In this document: in pieces, positions 1 to 5,757 of the stretch
Numbering within the stretch: the first letter of the stretch is position 1
Layout of the letters: each line of letters opens with the position of its first letter
Source: Ignatzschineria sp.
Lineage (GTDB): Bacteria > Pseudomonadota > Gammaproteobacteria > Cardiobacteriales > Wohlfahrtiimonadaceae
Assembly: GCA_030151245.1 (NCBI GenBank)
Contig: JASLEF010000036.1
Location: forward strand, 1-5,796
Length of the DNA: 5,796 nt
Direction of reading: 5' to 3'
Program-made: the position numbers and the translations under genes
Notes under the pieces: generated by a model
What the model was told of the DNA's origin: nothing
What the model saw: the letters and a program-made list of their open reading frames with translations, nothing else
The model's database searches: none

Positions 1-684
1 TGCACGATATCGGATAGAACCATTCCGGCATTGCAAATAGCTGATGCGCCGATATTGGTTGCCATCTTCATGAGATCTCACATCTACTCAACTTGCACGA
101 TATCGGATAGAACCATTCCGGCATTACAAATAGCCGATGCGCCGATATTGGTGGCCATCTTCATGAGATCTCACATCTACTCAGCTTGCACGATATCGGA
201 TAGAACCATTCCGGCATTACAAATAGCTGATGCGCCGATATTGGTTGCCATCTTCACGAGATCTCGCATCTACTCAGCTTGCACGATATCGGACAGAACC
301 ATTCCGGCATTACAAATAGCCGATGCGCCGATATTGGTTGCCATCTTCATGAGATCTCGCATCTACTCAACTTGCACGATATCGGATAGAACCATTCCGG
401 CATTGCAAATAGCTGATGCGCCGATATTGGTTGCCATCTTCATGAGATCTCACATCTACTCAGCTTGCACGATATCGGATAGAACCATTCCGGCATTGCA
501 AATAGCCGATGCGCCGATACTGGTGGCCATCTTCATGAGATCTCGCATCTACTCAGCTTGCACGATATCGGATAGAACCATTCCGGCATTGCAAATAGCT
601 GATGCGCCGATATTGGTGGCCATCTTCATGAGATCTCGCATCTACTCAACTTGCACGATATCGGATAGAACCATTCCGGCATAA
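1..684 (+). CDS. Possible 31-residue-repeat protein encoded by the tandem array (5' end outside window; doubtful)
   Basis: Because the unit is 93 bases, plus frame 1 stays open from the window edge to a TAA at 682-684, giving a repeated 31-residue motif with segments such as CTISDRTIPALQ, IADAPILVAIF and MRSHIYSA. The other two plus frames are closed in every unit by TAG. No initiation region can be seen: the first in-frame start-like codons lie inside the repeat and have no convincing Shine-Dalgarno sequence. The stop is produced by one base change in the last unit (TTA to TAA); beyond it the same frame runs to 925-927. Five of the eight variable sites in full units are silent in this frame; the others give M to T, H to R and T to A. 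I do not recognise the motif as any family. The open frame may simply be a by-product of a repeat length divisible by three. Confidence 0.2.
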   Translation, partial: CTISDRTIPALQIADAPILVAIFMRSHIYSTCTISDRTIPALQIADAPILVAIFMRSHIYSACTISDRTIPALQIADAPILVAIFTRSRIYSACTISDRTIPALQIADAPILVAIFMRSRIYSTCTISDRTIPALQIADAPILVAIFMRSHIYSACTISDRTIPALQIADAPILVAIFMRSRIYSACTISDRTIPALQIADAPILVAIFMRSRIYSTCTISDRTIPA

Positions 685-716
685 CAAATAGCTGATGCGC
701 CGATATTGGTTGCCAT
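84..716 (-). other. Reiterated minus-strand mini-ORFs, one 26-codon frame per repeat unit (doubtful)
   Basis: On the minus strand each unit holds a short complete frame that begins ATG AAG ATG GCA and ends in TAG. The peptide starts MKMATNIGASAI, continues CNAGMVLSDIVQ and ends VE or AE. Copies occupy 84-164, 177-257, 270-350, 363-443, 456-536 and 549-629. A slightly shorter copy (starting at its second Met, 24 residues) occupies 642-716. Consecutive frames are separated by 12 bases that contain the GAGATCTC palindrome. In one copy the first ATG is GTG, still a start codon. Differences between copies are mostly silent, with single N to S, N to Y and V to A changes. No good Shine-Dalgarno sequence precedes the frames, so translation is uncertain. 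I do not recognise the peptide. Confidence 0.2.
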
Positions 717-720
717 CTTC

Positions 721-934
721 TTAAAAAGGCATATCTCAAAGCCCGCTTTTAAAAGCCATTGTTATACCCTGTTATACCCTGCTCAAAGAAACCATACCTT
801 CATTGCCGGCATGAGCTTAGAAACAATCAGCAAGCCTTCTCCCTCGCGACACAATAAATCTAAAAGTATGTTCAAGAATCCGCTCTATTTTAGAGCCTTG
901 GTTTATACTTCAGAAAATGCATTGTAAGCAATAA
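721..934. other. Gene-free stretch between the repeat array and the hemH terminator
   Basis: I see no recognisable gene here. The features present are a 10-bp direct repeat (GTTATACCCT at 761-770 and 771-780), a perfect 12-bp palindrome GCTTTTAAAAGC at 745-756, and a small hairpin GCTCTA-TTT-TAGAGC at 882-896 that lacks a U-tract on either side. The plus frame of the repeat array continues here as 68 further codons and ends at a TAA (925-927), seven bases before the terminator hairpin. That predicted tail is basic and rich in Ser, Lys and Asn, with no recognisable domain. It could be the decayed 3' end of a plus-strand gene or chance. Confidence 0.5.
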
Positions 935-961
935 AAAATGCCGCGCAAACGCCGGCATTTT
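935..961 (-). terminator. Rho-independent terminator downstream of hemH, possibly bidirectional
   Basis: The arms AAAATGCCG (935-943) and CGGCATTTT (953-961) pair perfectly over 9 bp around a 9-base loop. Read on the minus strand the stem is followed by a run of Ts (complement of the A run at 933-938), as expected for ending leftward transcription from hemH, whose stop lies about 64 bases upstream. On the plus strand the stem runs into TTTTAATT, so it may also stop rightward transcription out of the repeat region. Confidence 0.8.
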
Positions 962-1024
962 AATTAGAGAAACATATATAAGCAGCTTCACGATAAATCA
1001 TCATGCAACTTTGCATTATCAATG

Positions 1025-1972
1025 CTAGTTCAAGATCTCGTCTTTCATCATCTCAATATGTAGATCATTACTATTAATACATGGTACAAACGTATAGCTA
1101 CTACCACCATTATCCATAAAGAGATCATGATTCTCCATTGCCATCTCTTCGAGCGTTTCTAAGCAATCAGCACTAAACCCAGGACAGAATACCGCAATGT
1201 TTTTAATACCTTTCGCAGGAGATGTTTCAAAGAATTCAGCAGCATAAGGTTGAAGCCATTCTGCTTTTCCAAAACGAGATTGGAAAACTGTTTCAAAGCG
1301 CTCAAGGGGCTCCCCCATTCTCTCTGCAATCAATTTTGTCGTTGCTAAGCACTGATCATAATAGGGGTCACCATCCACATAACTCTGCTTCGGCATTCCA
1401 TGGTAAGAGAAGACATACTTATCAAGACTCTGCCCCTCAGTAGAAGCTTTAATCTGCTCAACACAAGCATCAATAAAAAGCGGATTATGATAATAAGCAC
1501 CTAGTACTCGAAGCGCAGGGAAATAACGAAGTTTTTTCAAAACATCCCCCACATCATCCATCACTGAAGCCGTGGTCGCCGCTGAATATTGAGGATAGAG
1601 TGGAAATACGACAATCTCATCGACTTTTTTCGCAATTAACTCATTAACAGCTTTTTCCATAGAAGGATTCCCATAACGCATTGCGACAGTGACTTCATAG
1701 TTATCAGGAAGAATCTTTTGTAGTTTTTCCGCTTGTGTTTCTGTGATAGTTAAGAGCGGTGATCCATTATCCCAGACGATCTGATACTTTTCAGCTGATT
1801 TTGCCGGACGCGTATTTAAGATGATTCCATAAAGAATCGGATACCATTTCCACTTAGGCTCTTCGATCACACGAGGATCTTTTAAGAACTCTTCTAAATA
1901 GACTTTAAGTGCTTCTTTCGTGGGTGCATCTGGCGTACCAAGATTTGTTAAAACAACTCCGATCTTCTTCAT
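1025..1972 (-). CDS. hemH: Ferrochelatase (protohaem ferro-lyase)
   Basis: This enzyme inserts ferrous iron into protoporphyrin IX to make protohaem, the last step of the pathway, in the cytoplasm or loosely at the inner membrane. The protein has 315 residues, close to the 320 of the E. coli enzyme. The N-terminus has the family motif VVLTNLGTPDAPT (residues 6-18). The signature FSYHGMP around 188-194 carries the metal-site histidine (His191). The C-terminal motif CPGFSADCLETLEE (263-276) carries the conserved active-site glutamate, probably Glu272. YPQYSAATTA (126-135) is also typical. The ATG at 1972 follows a modest Shine-Dalgarno AAGAGA with a 7-base spacer and gives the family N-terminus. 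It lies 135 bases downstream of mdh in the same direction but behind a hairpin with a U-tract, so it probably has its own promoter. A strong terminator follows. The gene looks intact. Confidence 0.97.
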   Translation of the reverse strand: MKKIGVVLTNLGTPDAPTKEALKVYLEEFLKDPRVIEEPKWKWYPILYGIILNTRPAKSAEKYQIVWDNGSPLLTITETQAEKLQKILPDNYEVTVAMRYGNPSMEKAVNELIAKKVDEIVVFPLYPQYSAATTASVMDDVGDVLKKLRYFPALRVLGAYYHNPLFIDACVEQIKASTEGQSLDKYVFSYHGMPKQSYVDGDPYYDQCLATTKLIAERMGEPLERFETVFQSRFGKAEWLQPYAAEFFETSPAKGIKNIAVFCPGFSADCLETLEEMAMENHDLFMDNGGSSYTFVPCINSNDLHIEMMKDEILN

Positions 1973-1998
1973 TATTAAATCTCTTTTTGTTCATTAAT

Positions 1999-2029
1999 AA
2001 AAAGGGGCATACCCTATTCGAATATGCCC
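1999..2029 (-). terminator. Hairpin plus U-tract between mdh and hemH (mdh terminator or hemH leader element)
   Basis: On the minus strand GGGCATA (complement of 2023-2029) pairs with TATGCCC (complement of 2005-2011) across an 11-base loop and is followed by CTTTTT (U-tract at 1999-2003). It starts 78 bases after the mdh stop, as expected for an mdh terminator. However, only 26 bases separate the U-tract from the hemH start, and the best hemH promoter-like sequence lies on the mdh side of the hairpin, so the structure may also sit in the hemH 5' leader. An alternative pairing uses the inner palindrome ATTCGAAT (2016-2023). Confidence 0.65.
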
Positions 2030-2032
2030 GCT

Positions 2033-2041
2033 ATTTTAACA
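2033..2041 (-). promoter_or_regulatory. Candidate extended -10 promoter for hemH
   Basis: The minus-strand sequence TGTTAAAAT matches an extended -10 element (TG, one base, then TAAAAT, which differs from TATAAT at one position). I could not find a good -35 hexamer at 16-18 bases, which extended -10 promoters tolerate. Transcription from here would begin just before the hairpin at 2005-2029 and place it in the hemH leader. Confidence 0.35.
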
Positions 2042-2107
2042 GTTATTTGATGCTAATTGCTAATCAATCTCATTTATTAGCTTGATAAAACATCGAATCT
2101 TCTATTA

Positions 2108-3088
2108 TTAGCCAAGAAGTGCTTTAACCGCATCAGCTTCTTCGCGAAGTTCTTTCTCTGTTGCATCCATTTTTGCTTGTGAGTAGTCTGAAATTTCAAG
2201 ACCTTGAACGATTTCGAAATCGCCATTTTTACAAACACATGGGAATGAGTAGATAATTCCTTCTTCAACACCATACGAACCATCCGCAGGAACCGCCATT
2301 GATACCCAGTTACCTTCCTCTGTACCTAATGCCCATGAGCGCATATGGTCGATCGCTGAAGATGCCGCTGATGCCGCTGAGGATGCGCCACGCGCTTTAA
2401 TGATTGCCGCACCACGTTGTTGTACTTGTGGGATGTAATCATTTTCGTACCAATCACGGTCGATAAGCTCAAGTGCTGGTTTACCGTTGATCGTTGTGAA
2501 CGTTAAATCAGGATACTGAGTTGAAGAGTGGTTACCCCAGATTGTCATGTTCTTAATATCATTGATATGCGAACCTGTTTTCTCTGCAAGAAGGCTTAAA
2601 CCACGGTTATGGTCTAAACGTGTCATTGCGTGGAAGTTTCTTGGGTTTAAATCTGGTGCATTTTTCATTGCGATTAATGCGTTTGTATTTGCTGGGTTAC
2701 CCACAACTAACACTTTAACATCACGGCTTGCGTGATCGTTCATCGCTTTACCTTGTGGGCCAAAGATTGCGCCATTAGCTTCAAGAAGATCTTTACGCTC
2801 CATACCTGGACCACGTGGACGTGCACCGACTAACATTGCATAATCTGTATCTTTGAATGCAACATTCAGATCATCAGTTGCAATAATATCTTGCACTAAT
2901 GGGAATGCACAGTCATTCAATTCCATGACAACACCTTTGAGGGCTTCTAACGCCGGGGTGATTTCAAGAAGTTGAAGGATTACTGGTTGATCAGGACCCA
3001 ACATATCGCCAGCAGCGATACGGAATGCCATTGCATAACCAATGTTACCAGCTGCGCCAGTGATGGTGACTCTTACAGGTTGTTTCAT
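2108..3088 (-). CDS. mdh: Malate dehydrogenase, NAD-dependent, type 2
   Basis: The enzyme interconverts malate and oxaloacetate with NAD+/NADH in the cytoplasm as part of the TCA cycle. The 326-residue length and sequence fit the type-2 (cytosolic-like) family, not the roughly 312-residue enteric form. The Rossmann motif TGAAGNIG is at 10-17, and Glu42 after strand 2 is consistent with NAD over NADP. Substrate-binding arginines lie in GARPRGPGMER (Arg92, Arg98). GNPANTNA (130-137) is the conserved Asn loop. The Asp-His relay is Asp159 in RLDHNRG with His187 in WGNHSS, and Arg162 is the third substrate arginine. The ATG at 3088 has a strong Shine-Dalgarno sequence. The gene follows mraY by 122 bases, has its own promoter and ends before a hairpin terminator, so it is probably transcribed alone or with partial read-through into hemH. 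Confidence 0.97.
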   Translation of the reverse strand: MKQPVRVTITGAAGNIGYAMAFRIAAGDMLGPDQPVILQLLEITPALEALKGVVMELNDCAFPLVQDIIATDDLNVAFKDTDYAMLVGARPRGPGMERKDLLEANGAIFGPQGKAMNDHASRDVKVLVVGNPANTNALIAMKNAPDLNPRNFHAMTRLDHNRGLSLLAEKTGSHINDIKNMTIWGNHSSTQYPDLTFTTINGKPALELIDRDWYENDYIPQVQQRGAAIIKARGASSAASAASSAIDHMRSWALGTEEGNWVSMAVPADGSYGVEEGIIYSFPCVCKNGDFEIVQGLEISDYSQAKMDATEKELREEADAVKALLG

Positions 3089-3095
3089 GAATAAT

Positions 3096-3101
3096 TCTCC
3101 T
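3096..3101 (-). promoter_or_regulatory. Ribosome binding site of mdh
   Basis: AGGAGA on the minus strand lies 7 bases upstream of the ATG at 3088. It is the strongest start signal next to this gene and fixes the start codon. Confidence 0.85.
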
Positions 3102-3144
3102 ATGGGATAAATTTCAAGTTTGTAGTAAAAATGTAATCTTTTCT

Positions 3145-3172
3145 ATTATACGCTTTCGACAAGGAAAGTCTT
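3145..3172 (-). promoter_or_regulatory. Candidate sigma-70 promoter for mdh
   Basis: A perfect -10 hexamer TATAAT (complement of 3145-3150) sits 56 bases upstream of the mdh start codon. The best -35 match is AAGACT (complement of 3167-3172) with a 16-base spacer; only the central GAC matches TTGACA, so activation by a regulator is plausible. An imperfect-spacing palindrome, TTGAT-A-ATCAA, lies ten bases further upstream (3182-3192), centred near -49 relative to the expected start of transcription. Confidence 0.6.
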
Positions 3173-3210
3173 CTTCTTTACTTGATTATCAACATCTATT
3201 GCTGAAAACT

Positions 3211-4293
3211 TTAACGCAATTTGAGGGAGGCTAAACCGATTAAAACGAGAATAAAGGTGAAAATCCAAAACCTTACGATCACTCTCGGCTCTGGCCATCC
3301 TTTTAATTCAAAGTGATGATGAATCGGTGCCATTCTAAAGAGTCGCTTCTTGCGGAGTTTGAAAGATCCCACTTGTAAAATAACAGAGAGCGTTTCAACT
3401 ACAAAAAGACCACTCATAATGAAGAAAACGAGTTCTTGACGAACAATGACTGCAATCACCCCAAGCACACCACCGAGCGATAATGCGCCCACATCTCCCA
3501 TAAACACTTGTGCGGGATAGGTGTTAAACCATAAAAACCCTAACCCTGCCCCCACAATGGCGGCACAAATAATCAGGACTTCTCCCGCCCCTTCCACAAA
3601 AGGCAGCGATAAATAAGTGGTATATACGGAGTTGCCGGCAATATAGGCAAAAATACCTAATGCGCCTCCGACCATAATTGTCGGCATGATCGCTAAACCA
3701 TCGAGCCCATCAGTCATATTCACAGCATTACTAGCCCCAACAATCACTAAGTAGGTAAAGGGAATAAATAAGATCCCTAATGGAATGGTGAGATCTTTAA
3801 AATAAGGGATTAACAGATTCGTATCTGCCGGTGTTTCAGCCGTAAAATAGAGGACGCCTGATGCAATTAATCCTGCAACACTTAAATAGAGATATTTCTC
3901 TTTTGCCCGCAATCCTAAAGATTGTTTTTTAATCACTTTTCGGTAATCATCTAAAAATCCTACCGCACCAAAAGAGAGAAGGACAAAGAGCACAACCCAA
4001 ATATCTAAATTAGAGAGATCGGCCCATAATAATGTTGAGAATAAAATCCCTAATATGATCAAAATACCGCCCATTGTTGGCGTACCTTGTTTCGATAAGT
4101 GGCTTTCAGGTCCATCTGTTCGCACAAATTGCCCAATTTGTTGTTTTTGCAATAGCCTAATAAAACTAGGTCCTAATCCAATACTAAAAACTAACGCCGT
4201 CAATGCTGCTAAAATGCCGCGCATCGTAATATATTGAAATACTCTCAATGGCGACCAATAGTCAGCAAGGTGGGAAAGTAGCGCATACAACAT
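3211..4293 (-). CDS. mraY: Phospho-N-acetylmuramoyl-pentapeptide transferase (lipid I synthase)
   Basis: This inner-membrane enzyme transfers phospho-MurNAc-pentapeptide from UDP onto undecaprenyl phosphate to form lipid I, the first membrane step of peptidoglycan synthesis. It has 360 residues, the same as E. coli MraY, and about ten hydrophobic segments. Family motifs occur in order: DGPESHLSKQGTPTMGG (60-76), the aspartate pair Asp115-Asp116 in GFLDDYRK, NAVNMTDGLDGLA (189-201), FNTYPAQVFMGDVGAL (256-271) with catalytic Asp267, and the triple histidine APIHHHFELKGWPEP (322-336). The ATG at 4293 matches the family N-terminus, although its Shine-Dalgarno (AAAGGAT, about 10 bases away) is weak. 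Upstream murF is 110 bases away, with a tiny frame in between. No terminator is apparent after the stop, but mdh has its own promoter. Confidence 0.98.
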   Translation of the reverse strand: MLYALLSHLADYWSPLRVFQYITMRGILAALTALVFSIGLGPSFIRLLQKQQIGQFVRTDGPESHLSKQGTPTMGGILIILGILFSTLLWADLSNLDIWVVLFVLLSFGAVGFLDDYRKVIKKQSLGLRAKEKYLYLSVAGLIASGVLYFTAETPADTNLLIPYFKDLTIPLGILFIPFTYLVIVGASNAVNMTDGLDGLAIMPTIMVGGALGIFAYIAGNSVYTTYLSLPFVEGAGEVLIICAAIVGAGLGFLWFNTYPAQVFMGDVGALSLGGVLGVIAVIVRQELVFFIMSGLFVVETLSVILQVGSFKLRKKRLFRMAPIHHHFELKGWPEPRVIVRFWIFTFILVLIGLASLKLR

Positions 4294-4319
4294 AGTTTAT
4301 CGATCCTTTATTATTATTC

Positions 4320-4346
4320 TCAATCTGCCAATTTTACCCCGCTCAT
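4320..4346 (-). CDS. Possible 8-residue leader peptide between murF and mraY
   Basis: On the minus strand ATG AGC GGG GTA AAA TTG GCA GAT TGA encodes MSGVKLAD. It is preceded at six bases by GGAGGTGAT, a much stronger ribosome site than mraY has. The stop lies 26 bases before the mraY ATG. Translation of this frame could control access to the mraY start, or it could be the remains of an earlier gene start. The peptide has no run of a single amino acid of the kind seen in attenuator peptides. Translation is inferred only from the ribosome site. Confidence 0.35.
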   Translation of the reverse strand: MSGVKLAD

Positions 4347-4352
4347 ATCCTA

Positions 4353-4361
4353 ATCACCTCC
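4353..4361 (-). promoter_or_regulatory. Near-perfect Shine-Dalgarno sequence not serving a known gene
   Basis: GGAGGTGAT on the minus strand matches nine consecutive bases of the complement of the 16S rRNA 3' end (AGGAGGTGATC). It is the strongest such site I found in the window, yet it lies about 60 bases before mraY and serves only the 8-codon frame at 4320-4346. Confidence 0.65.
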
Positions 4362-4403
4362 CATCAGTCAGCAATATTAAAATATGATCGGATTTCTTAT
4401 TTT

Positions 4404-5756
4404 TTAACAATCTTCACATGCGACTAGCGCTTCATAAAAATATTGCATATTCATACTATTAGAGCCTTTTAACAAAATAGTTAACAAGGTGGAATCTTCA
4501 TATGCATCAATTTTTTCTGCTAATACCGTCAATAATGCCTCATGATTCTCATAGCTTTTTGCACCGTCACCAAATCCCGTCACGGCATGCTTCGTTAACT
4601 CCCCTAATGCAAATAACTCACTAAATCCTGCGGCTTTAGCATAAGCGCCACACTCATCATGGATGCTTACTTCATCAGCACCAAGCTCACGCATATCTCC
4701 TAAAACTAGCCAACGATTACCAGCAGTACAGGCATCTATCCCTGCCTTCAAAGAGTTAGGATTTGCATTGTAGGCATCATTAATCAATTGTACATTCTCT
4801 TTGATCTTCACAACTTGCAGCCGCCCTTTTACGGGTGCTAAAGATTCAAGTCCTGTCTTAATCGTCTCGATCGATTCTCCCGCAGCAGTCGCAGCAGCAC
4901 TTGCAGCTAGGGCATTTAAGATATTATGTCGCCCAAGCAACTGTAAAGTGATATTGCTCTTCTTTTTTTGAGGGGCTATCGCTAAAGTAAATTGATGATT
5001 CCCTTCAATCGCTGTCGCCATCACATCAGCGGAATGATCTATGCCGAACGTATAAGTTTTGAACTCTGCGACGGATGATCTCCAATAATCAACAAATTGA
5101 TCATCTGCATTAATGATGGCGGTTCCTGTTTCTGGTAATCCCAAGAAGATCTCGGCTTTCGCTTTCGCAACACCTTCAAGCGATCCAAAGCCTTCTAAAT
5201 GACATGCTCCCGCATTATTTAAAATCGCAATATCCGGTTGAACGATTTTCGTTAAATACTCAATCTCTTTAGGATGACTAGCCCCCATCTCAATCACGGC
5301 ATGGGTATGATGTTTATTTAGCCTTAATAACATCAAAGGACAGCCCACGTGATTATTGTAATTTCCTTCCGTTGCTAAAACTTCATGATTGACTGAAAGA
5401 ATGGAGGTCACCATCTCTTTCAACGTCGTTTTACCATTAGAGCCGGTCAGCGCAATCATGGTCCCTTTCCAAGAACGGCGCCACTCTTTAGCGATACGAC
5501 CTAAAGCTTTTTGGCTATCCTTCACGACAATCTGCGCAATCTCAGCAGAGGGAATAAATCGCTCAACGACAGCGCAAATAGCCCCTTTTAACTCCGCACT
5601 TTCTAGGTAATCATGGGCATCAAAACGATCCCCTTTCCAAGCAAAAAAAAGTTCGCCTGGTTTTAATTTTCGAGTATCACTCGCGGCGCCAAAAAAGTAA
5701 GCATCTTGTCCTTTGAGCTCACCTTTCATAATCTTGGCTGCTTCAGATAGCTTCAT
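4404..5756 (-). CDS. murF: UDP-N-acetylmuramoyl-tripeptide--D-alanyl-D-alanine ligase
   Basis: MurF is the cytoplasmic ATP-dependent ligase that adds D-Ala-D-Ala to UDP-MurNAc-tripeptide, completing the pentapeptide used by MraY. From the ATG at 5756 it has 450 residues, near the 452 of E. coli. Motifs with this numbering: substrate-binding N-domain with SDTRKLKPGELFFAWKG (26-42); ATP loop TGSNGKTT (104-111, Lys109); NYNNHVGCPL (132-141); EMGAS (156-160); HLEGFGS (186-192); LLGRHNILNALAA (273-285); DAYNANPNSLKAG (327-339); LGDMRELG (352-359); and LLKGSNSMNM (428-437). An in-frame TTG at 5792 would add 12 residues, but it would overlap the upstream gene. The ATG at 5756 has a strong GAGGAG ribosome site with a 7-base spacer, so I prefer it. 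The gap from the preceding stop is one base, consistent with translational coupling in the dcw operon. Confidence 0.97.
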   Translation of the reverse strand: MKLSEAAKIMKGELKGQDAYFFGAASDTRKLKPGELFFAWKGDRFDAHDYLESAELKGAICAVVERFIPSAEIAQIVVKDSQKALGRIAKEWRRSWKGTMIALTGSNGKTTLKEMVTSILSVNHEVLATEGNYNNHVGCPLMLLRLNKHHTHAVIEMGASHPKEIEYLTKIVQPDIAILNNAGACHLEGFGSLEGVAKAKAEIFLGLPETGTAIINADDQFVDYWRSSVAEFKTYTFGIDHSADVMATAIEGNHQFTLAIAPQKKKSNITLQLLGRHNILNALAASAAATAAGESIETIKTGLESLAPVKGRLQVVKIKENVQLINDAYNANPNSLKAGIDACTAGNRWLVLGDMRELGADEVSIHDECGAYAKAAGFSELFALGELTKHAVTGFGDGAKSYENHEALLTVLAEKIDAYEDSTLLTILLKGSNSMNMQYFYEALVACEDC

Positions 5757-5757
5757 A

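Larger units (their letters stand above)
1..720. repeat. Tandem array of a 93-bp unit (7 full copies plus a 69-bp partial copy)
   Basis: Units start at 1, 94, 187, 280, 373, 466, 559 and 652, all in exact register with no insertions or deletions. Each begins TGCACGATATCGG and ends CATCTACTCAACT or CATCTACTCAGCT. The last copy stops matching after base 720. The array runs off the left edge, so its true length is unknown. Full copies differ at only eight unit positions (15, 33, 42, 55, 60, 71, 80, 91), and the last copy has one further change at 32. Each full unit contains the palindromic core GAGATCTC, including one GATC, and the palindrome CGATATCG. Unit GC is about 45%. There are no unique spacers, so this is not a CRISPR array. 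No transposase or terminal inverted repeats are visible. The near identity suggests recent amplification or ongoing homogenisation. Function is unknown. Confidence 0.97.

Noticed and set aside
1..720. CRISPR array
   Set aside because: The whole 93-bp unit repeats, with no unique spacers, and no cas genes are visible.
745..780. Promoter driving minus-strand transcription into the array, suggested by two TATAAC sequences
   Set aside because: The TATAAC copies come from a 10-bp direct repeat, and no acceptable -35 lies at the correct distance from either.
882..896. Hairpin GCTCTA-TTT-TAGAGC as a terminator
   Set aside because: The stem is only 6 bp and no U-tract follows on either strand. The hairpin at 935-961 is far better.
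706..927. Independent 73-residue plus-strand gene starting at 706
   Set aside because: The start codon lies within the last repeat unit, there is no ribosome site, and no domain is recognisable. It is better viewed as the continuation of the frame through the array.
1222..1443. Plus-strand frame antisense to hemH, and similar antisense frames within mdh, mraY and murF
   Set aside because: They lie wholly opposite well-supported coding sequence, show no recognisable motifs, and are explained by codon bias of the sense genes.
2077..2283. Small minus-strand frame overlapping the 3' end of mdh
   Set aside because: It is an out-of-frame shadow of a gene with complete family motifs and has no start signal of its own.
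3182..3192. FNR binding site upstream of mdh
   Set aside because: The half-sites TTGAT and ATCAA are present, but the spacer is one base and FNR needs four.
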